DNA of 36,453 nt from Bacteroidota bacterium (GTDB taxonomy: Bacteria > Bacteroidota > Bacteroidia > Bacteroidales > VadinHA17). Each line of letters starts with the position of its first letter. Within the stretch, counting starts at the first letter, position 1. Where the stretch lies: assembly GCA_029564935.1 (NCBI GenBank), contig JAKQPD010000289.1, positions 1 through 36,453 on the forward strand, written 5' to 3'. Below, in pieces: positions 32,417 to 36,453 of the stretch. The translations under genes were made by a program, and so were the position numbers. The notes beneath the pieces are model-generated. The model ran no database searches. It worked only from the letters and a program-made list of their open reading frames with translations, and was not told the origin of the DNA.

Positions 32417-32424
32417 TAATTTTG
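32417..32424 (+). promoter_or_regulatory. -7 promoter box upstream of the DUF1573 gene
   Basis: TAATTTTG matches TAnnTTTG and would give a transcript with a 5' leader of about 130 nt before the ATG at 32560. It is AT-rich territory, so chance matches are possible. Confidence 0.3.
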
Positions 32425-32448
32425 TCATGTTTTATGATAAATAACATT

Positions 32449-32493
32449 CCGGTCTGATTTTTGTACACAATGATGCAACCAAATCAGAACCGG
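32449..32493 (+). promoter_or_regulatory. Stem-loop in the DUF1573 leader region
   Basis: CCGGTCTGATTT (32449-32460) and AAATCAGAACCGG (32481-32493) pair over 12 bp with one bulged base, around a 20-nt loop. It lies in the 264-nt gap between the divergent fusion gene and DUF1573 gene, inside the leader predicted from the box at 32417. There is no T-tract, so it is not a simple terminator. The rest of the gap holds a small TTTTGC-A-GCAAAA palindrome (32359-32371) and nothing else that I recognise. Confidence 0.45.
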
Positions 32494-32559
32494 GACAGTT
32501 ATAATAAAAACCGGAAATTGATGTTAATTATTATATTGTCATAAACAATAATTTGCGAT

Positions 32560-33648
32560 ATGAAAAAAGTCTGTCTGATCATTTCAACATTAACAATCAC
32601 TTTTTCTATGATGGCCCAGCCTGTGATGAAACTTTCCCAGACTGAGCATAATTTCGGTAAATTCAAGGAAGAAGCCGGGAGGCAAACACATGAATTTCTG
32701 GTTACAAACAGCGGAACATCTCCGCTTGTCATCCAGAATATTGTCGCTTCATGCGGCTGTACAACTCCTGAATGGACCAAACAACCCATTCCTCCCGGAG
32801 GCAAAGGTGTAATAACAGCTATCTATGATCCCCAGAACAGGCCGGGGGCATTTAACAAAACACTTTCGGTCTATACAAATTCAAAACCGGAAGTCGTCGT
32901 CCTTTCTATCAAGGGAGAAGTCATTCCCCGTGAAAAGACAATGGAGGAATTATATATATTCCCGGTAGGTTCCATAAGATTTGAAAGCAACCATCTTGCT
33001 TTCACAAATGTCAAAAAAACTGAAAAAAAGATCCGGGTCATGCAGGTTATAAACCCGTCAAAGGAGCCCGTTAAGATAGAATTTGAAAGCCTTCCTGCCC
33101 ATCTTACCCTTAAAGCCAATCCGGAAACACTCAAACCGGGACAGAAAGGGATTATTGAAGGGACTTATGATGCTACGAAGAATGACAGCTGGGGGAATGT
33201 CAGCGATATGGTAAAGGTTAAGCTGAATGGCGTTACACAGCAGAATGTCTTTTACTATATTTCAGCCAATCTTGTTGAAGATTTCTCATCGCTCTCCAAA
33301 GCCGATCTCGAGAGTGCTCCGGTATTTAAACTGGCATCCACTACTGTCGATCTTGGAAAGATCCCGGGCTCAACCGAGAAGGAGGTTGAATTCAGGTTCA
33401 CCAATGCGGGTAAACGCGATCTTGTCATAAGACATGTCAGATCTACCTGCGGATGTACTGCCGTACAGCAGGGGACACAGGGTATGGGCATCAAACCGGG
33501 ACAATCGAGCTCGATAAAGGCAAAATTCAATTCCGGCAGCTATAAGGGAAGGGTCACCAAGGCTATTTATGTCTACACAAATGACCCGAAAAACTCGGAG
33601 GTGGTCCTGATGCTCAATGCCGATGTTGAGCAGACTGCCCAGAAATAA
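32560..33648 (+). CDS. Secreted protein with DUF1573 (Ig-like) domains
   Basis: The 362-residue protein has a signal peptide (1-20, ending MMAQ) and Ig-like DUF1573 domains. The first (about 24-125) and last (about 250-358) have the pattern HNFGK / VDLGK, then a Cys-Gly-Cys-Thr motif (ASCGCTTPEW and STCGCTAVQQ), then IPPGGKG / IKPGQSS and VYTNDPK. A middle domain (about 130-235) keeps the fold pattern but not the CGC motif. DUF1573 proteins are abundant in Bacteroidetes and probably periplasmic or surface-located; their role is unknown. It is 1 nt upstream of meaB (TAA-A-ATG), so both are probably one operon although no functional link is obvious. Confidence 0.9.
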   Translation: MKKVCLIISTLTITFSMMAQPVMKLSQTEHNFGKFKEEAGRQTHEFLVTNSGTSPLVIQNIVASCGCTTPEWTKQPIPPGGKGVITAIYDPQNRPGAFNKTLSVYTNSKPEVVVLSIKGEVIPREKTMEELYIFPVGSIRFESNHLAFTNVKKTEKKIRVMQVINPSKEPVKIEFESLPAHLTLKANPETLKPGQKGIIEGTYDATKNDSWGNVSDMVKVKLNGVTQQNVFYYISANLVEDFSSLSKADLESAPVFKLASTTVDLGKIPGSTEKEVEFRFTNAGKRDLVIRHVRSTCGCTAVQQGTQGMGIKPGQSSSIKAKFNSGSYKGRVTKAIYVYTNDPKNSEVVLMLNADVEQTAQK

Positions 33649-33649
33649 A

Positions 33650-34735
33650 ATGACCGGAAGAAAAAAGACGGGAAGCAATCTTCGGGTAAGGGAAGAAATT
33701 GATCAGCCTCCGAATATAAACCCTGCAGTTTTTTCAGGAGGAAAAATGCAGAGAAAAAAATACTCTGAAGATGAGTATTTTGCAGGTATTCTTGATGGTA
33801 ACCGTACAATACTGAGTCAGGCAATAACACTCGCCGAGAGCTCACGGCCGGACCATTGCTGCATGATCCAGGAAATAATTGAGAGGTGCCTGCCATACAG
33901 CGGGAAATCTGTGCGGATAGGTATAACGGGTGTCCCCGGAGCTGGTAAAAGCACATTCATAGAAGCTTTCGGTCTTTATATCTGTGGATCGGGACGTAAA
34001 ACAGCCGTTCTTGCCATCGATCCCAGCAGCGGAAAAACAAAAGGAAGTATCCTCGGGGATAAAACCAGGATGGAAATGCTGAGCATCCATCCTAATGCTT
34101 TCATCAGACCTTCACCCGCTGCAGGAACGCCCGGAGGAGTAGCCAGAAAAACCAGGGAATCAATAATACTGTGTGAAGCTGCAGGATTTGATACAATACT
34201 TGTTGAAACAGTCGGTGTTGGACAGTCAGAGACAGCAGTTCATTCTATGGTCGATTTTTTCCTGCTTCTTATGCTTGCAGGAGCCGGAGATGAACTTCAG
34301 GGAATAAAACGCGGTATAATTGAAATGGCTGATGCAATCGCAATAACAAAAGCCGACGGAGATAATAAAATGAATGCGGATAAAGCTTCTGTTCTCTACA
34401 GAAATGCACTCTCCCTGTTCCCCCCGCAACCATCAGGATGGAAACCGGAAGTACTGACATGCTCTGCCATTTATAAAAATGGGATCAAAGAACTATGGGA
34501 TGTGATAAATGAATATGTTTCATTCACACGGGGGAACGGATATTTTGAGGAAAGACGGAAACAGCAATCGGTGATAAGAATGAACGATGCGATAAGGGAT
34601 CATCTTAATAATTCCTTTCATAATGACGGAGATGTGAAAAAGATGCTGCCACATCTCGAAAAACAGCTTTATGAAGGCAGAATTACTTCCTACATGGCAG
34701 CCATGGCCCTTATCGATAAATACACTAAAAAATAA
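33650..34735 (+). CDS. meaB: Methylmalonyl-CoA mutase-associated GTPase
   Basis: The 361-residue protein has a G3E-type P-loop GTPase domain: Walker A GITGVPGAGKSTFIEAFG (about 92-109), LAIDPSSGKTKGSILGDKTR, LVETVGVGQSETAV, and ITKADG (family usually NKADG). MeaB protects and loads B12-dependent methylmalonyl-CoA mutase. Typical MeaB N-terminal and C-terminal helices are present. The ATG at 33650 starts one base after the DUF1573 stop; the upstream ATG at 33617 would overlap that gene by 32 nt and add unrelated residues. The mutase genes are not in the window; the biotin-dependent carboxyltransferase pair 19 kb away belongs to the same pathway. Confidence 0.94.
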   Translation: MTGRKKTGSNLRVREEIDQPPNINPAVFSGGKMQRKKYSEDEYFAGILDGNRTILSQAITLAESSRPDHCCMIQEIIERCLPYSGKSVRIGITGVPGAGKSTFIEAFGLYICGSGRKTAVLAIDPSSGKTKGSILGDKTRMEMLSIHPNAFIRPSPAAGTPGGVARKTRESIILCEAAGFDTILVETVGVGQSETAVHSMVDFFLLLMLAGAGDELQGIKRGIIEMADAIAITKADGDNKMNADKASVLYRNALSLFPPQPSGWKPEVLTCSAIYKNGIKELWDVINEYVSFTRGNGYFEERRKQQSVIRMNDAIRDHLNNSFHNDGDVKKMLPHLEKQLYEGRITSYMAAMALIDKYTKK

Positions 34736-34755
34736 GGCCGGTACATAATTATTTG

Positions 34756-34763
34756 TATCTTTG
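34756..34763 (+). promoter_or_regulatory. -7 promoter box for the TlpA-like gene
   Basis: TATCTTTG matches TAnnTTTG, 40 nt ahead of the ATG at 34804 and 21 nt after the meaB stop. A -33 TTTG is not clear. Confidence 0.5.
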
Positions 34764-34803
34764 CGCGATCAAAAAATATTGAAAATCCGATTAAGTTAAT
34801 AAA

Positions 34804-35901
34804 ATGAAAAAAGTTATCTATCTGTTTGTTCTGGCAGCTTTTCTGTCTGCCTGTAATTCTGAACCCCGTTTTGTTATAAAAGGGAAAATCTCCGGCTCCG
34901 ACAGCGTCACATTTCTGCTTCAGAAGAGGGATGCAGGAAAAATAGTCACAATCGATTCTTCTGTCGTAAAAAAAGGATCATTCAAAATGAAAGGAAAGGT
35001 TGCATATCCCGAACTTGTACAGCTTATCGCCCTGAATACTCCATACAGAACATCATTCTATCTTGAAAATTCAGAGATATCAGTGACCGGTAAGCTCGAT
35101 TCGCTTTTCAATGCAAAGGTTACCGGCTCCAGGACACAGGATGAATACAATTCGCTTATTGAATCAACAAAACCTTTAAGTGAGAAATATTCAGGACTGG
35201 TTCAGGAATACCAGGCAGCCCGACAGGTAAATGATACTGCAAAGATGTCTCAGATCGAAAGAGCTGCTGATGATGTAAGCAAAGAGATGTCAGCGGCACA
35301 GAAGGCATTCATTAAAAATAATCCTTCATCATTTGTTACTCCCTCAATTCTAAGGAGTCTTAGTTATGAAATGGAAGCCGGCGAAATTGAAGCTGCAATT
35401 AATGCAATGGATACAAGTGTTTCAAAAATCCCTGTTGTACAGGAACTCAAGGTCAGGCTGGAAGCTATGAAAAGAGTTGCAACAGGGCAGAAGGCCCCCG
35501 ATTTTACGCTTAATGATGTTAATGGCAATCCTGTTTCATTATCATCAAAGATCGGATCAAAGCTTCTGCTTGTTGATTTCTGGGCAGCCTGGTGCGGACC
35601 CTGCCGCCAGGAAAACCCGAATGTAGTGAAAGTTTATAACGAGTTTAAGAATAAAGGTTTTGATGTTTTCGGCGTATCGCTCGATCAGTCAAAGGACGAC
35701 TGGGTAAAGGCAATTGCTGATGACAAGCTTACCTGGACACATGTTTCAGATCTTAAATACTGGAGCAGCGATGCAGCAAAGTTATATGCAGTCAATTCTA
35801 TTCCTGCTAATTTCCTTCTCGACGAAACAGGCACAATAATTGGCCGTAATCTCAGAGGTAATGACCTCAGGGAAAAAGTGAAGGAGTTATTAAGTAACTA
35901 A
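34804..35901 (+). CDS. TlpA-like thiol-disulfide lipoprotein with DUF4369 domain
   Basis: The 365-residue protein is a lipoprotein (lipobox LSAC, Cys17) with an N-terminal DUF4369 beta-domain (about 22-115), a helical linker (about 120-225) and a C-terminal TlpA/thioredoxin domain (about 230-365) with the redox motif WAAWCGPCRQEN and cis-Pro region NSIPANFLLDETG. Such proteins reduce or isomerise disulfides in the periplasm, for example on cytochromes; Bacteroides relatives are numerous. Its own promoter box and the inverted-repeat terminator make it a single-gene unit. The partner substrate is not predictable. Confidence 0.93.
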   Translation: MKKVIYLFVLAAFLSACNSEPRFVIKGKISGSDSVTFLLQKRDAGKIVTIDSSVVKKGSFKMKGKVAYPELVQLIALNTPYRTSFYLENSEISVTGKLDSLFNAKVTGSRTQDEYNSLIESTKPLSEKYSGLVQEYQAARQVNDTAKMSQIERAADDVSKEMSAAQKAFIKNNPSSFVTPSILRSLSYEMEAGEIEAAINAMDTSVSKIPVVQELKVRLEAMKRVATGQKAPDFTLNDVNGNPVSLSSKIGSKLLLVDFWAAWCGPCRQENPNVVKVYNEFKNKGFDVFGVSLDQSKDDWVKAIADDKLTWTHVSDLKYWSSDAAKLYAVNSIPANFLLDETGTIIGRNLRGNDLREKVKELLSN

Positions 35902-35906
35902 GAAAG

Positions 35907-35962
35907 AAACGTATTAAAAAACGTATTAAGAAACGTATTTTAATACGTTTTTTAATACGTTT
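35907..35962 (+). terminator. 23-bp perfect inverted repeat built of AACGTATTAA units, probable terminator
   Basis: Starting six bases after the TlpA-like stop, three AACGTATT units in one orientation are followed by two inverted ones. The arms 35907-35929 and 35940-35962 are perfect 23-bp complements with a 10-nt loop, followed by TTCTTT. It could act as a long AT-rich transcription terminator, although it lacks the GC-rich stem typical of one. Confidence 0.6.
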
Positions 35963-35982
35963 TTCTTTAATCGGTTTAAATT

Positions 35983-36120
35983 CTATTTATCGAAATTAAA
36001 TGCAATTGATATTTTCATCGTGAAGACATCTGCATGGTGTGGAAATTTTTCTACTATGACAGTAATGTATCTGTTTATACCGGATACACGACTTTTCAAT
36101 GACCAGGTGACAGGATTTTT
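35983..36120 (-). pseudogene. Possible gene fragment (minus-strand open frame)
   Basis: An open frame of 45 codons with a strand-rich, coding-like composition (RYITVIVEKFPHHADVFTMK, then ISIAFNFDK before the stop). There is no upstream start because an in-frame stop lies immediately before it. It may be the tail of a decayed gene. I do not recognise the family, and the region may be plain intergenic DNA. Confidence 0.2.
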
Positions 36121-36134
36121 TCAAAGAGCGTGAT

Positions 36135-36275
36135 TTAATCCTGATTAACAATTAATATTTCCTGCAAAAATCGATTTATTGAATTAAAAGTGTCCTGCAG
36201 GTTTGAGTATTTGTTATCGGCGCCAATATCATAACCTACCCATCCACTGCCACCACCGAAACTAATAGTGTTCAT
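36135..36275 (-). pseudogene. Possible gene fragment with GGGSGWVGYD segment
   Basis: From an internal ATG at 36275 the minus strand encodes 46 residues including NTISFGGGSGWVGYDIGADN. The same frame is open upstream to about 36349 with coding-like residues (AYCRRLTFDAYFGWLCNRD) but has no start there. It looks like the C-terminal remnant of a broken gene; family unknown. The rest of the tail (36276-36453) has no gene that I can support. Confidence 0.3.
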
Positions 36276-36401
36276 ATCCCTATTGCAGAGCCAGCCGAAG
36301 TATGCATCAAAGGTAAGCCTTCGGCAGTATGCCTCTTGTTTTTCTTAATATGATTTTTATGAACCCTCTCAATGAGACAACGGTTTGTCGAGTTTCTGCA
36401 T

Positions 36402-36442
36402 TAACTAATCCGGGATTTTATCTTTATCTCCAGGATTAGTTA
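36402..36442. repeat. 10-bp inverted repeat near the window end
   Basis: TAACTAATCC (36402-36411) and GGATTAGTTA (36433-36442) are perfect inverted repeats with a 21-nt spacer. They sit in non-coding DNA at the window edge. No adjacent gene is visible to explain them. Confidence 0.5.
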
Positions 36443-36453
36443 CTTATTGTCTT

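Noticed and set aside
35907-35962. CRISPR-like repeats after the TlpA-like gene
   Set aside because: The units are too short, adjacent and partly inverted, with no unique spacers and no cas genes.
36021-36134. Short plus-strand frame with a GTG start (about 37 codons)
   Set aside because: No RBS, promoter or family resemblance; it overlaps a minus-strand frame that looks equally or more coding-like.

Overview
The window reads as a chromosomal housekeeping segment from a member of the Bacteroidota, most likely a Bacteroidales-like anaerobe. The evidence is a protein with a type IX secretion (T9SS) sorting domain, a GldB-type lipoprotein, a DUF5686 outer-membrane protein, a MurF-alanine racemase fusion, a futalosine-pathway menaquinone gene (mqnE), DUF1573 and DUF4369/TlpA proteins, and recurrent TAnnTTTG promoter boxes with almost no Shine-Dalgarno sequences. 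No rRNA, tRNA, CRISPR array, phage, transposase or integrase gene was seen.

Layout. 1-7.8 kb: an envelope and RNA-modification block. On the minus strand are mqnE, a three-PASTA membrane protein, a T9SS cargo protein, an RluD-type pseudouridine synthase and, at the window edge, ddl (truncated). A divergent lemA-TPM-TPM cassette sits between rluD and ddl. 7.8-10.7 kb (minus): rpmH with its own promoter and terminator, then a chain of overlapping genes, glycosyltransferase > ECF-type sigma factor > rsmG. 10.7-13.0 kb (plus): tgt overlapping an LptF/LptG-type lipopolysaccharide permease. 13.0-15.2 kb: a repeat-rich spacer with a MITE-like element, then a biotin-dependent carboxyltransferase and its biotin carrier. 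15.2-17.8 kb: ispE (minus) and dnaB (plus). 17.8-21.8 kb (minus): an unknown protein, rsmI and a DUF5686 protein. 21.9-25.0 kb (plus): tdk and murF-alr. 25.0-28.9 kb: an outer-membrane protein and nadE (minus), gldB (plus), and a 2[4Fe-4S] ferredoxin (minus). 29.0-32.3 kb (minus): a 1092-residue outer-membrane protein joining a degenerate metallopeptidase-like domain, a TolB/PD40-type propeller and an Omp85-like barrel. 32.5-35.9 kb (plus): DUF1573 protein, meaB and a TlpA-like lipoprotein, closed by a 23-bp perfect inverted repeat. 36.0-36.45 kb: no intact gene, only decayed-looking minus-strand frames.

How the genes fit together. Peptidoglycan D-Ala metabolism (ddl, murF-alr, PASTA protein), lipopolysaccharide export (LptG-type), isoprenoid and quinone supply (ispE, mqnE), RNA modification (rluD, tgt, rsmG, rsmI), and methylmalonyl-CoA chemistry (carboxyltransferase, biotin carrier, meaB) are represented. 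The most notable signals are the pseudo-peptidase/propeller/barrel fusion, a Tgt lacking all four expected zinc ligands, a Gly-to-Arg change in the SAM-binding loop of RsmG, a 28-bp palindrome over the PASTA-gene promoter, a MITE-like 164-bp element, and two families of short intergenic repeats. I did not find a convincing new multi-gene defence or mobile system here.
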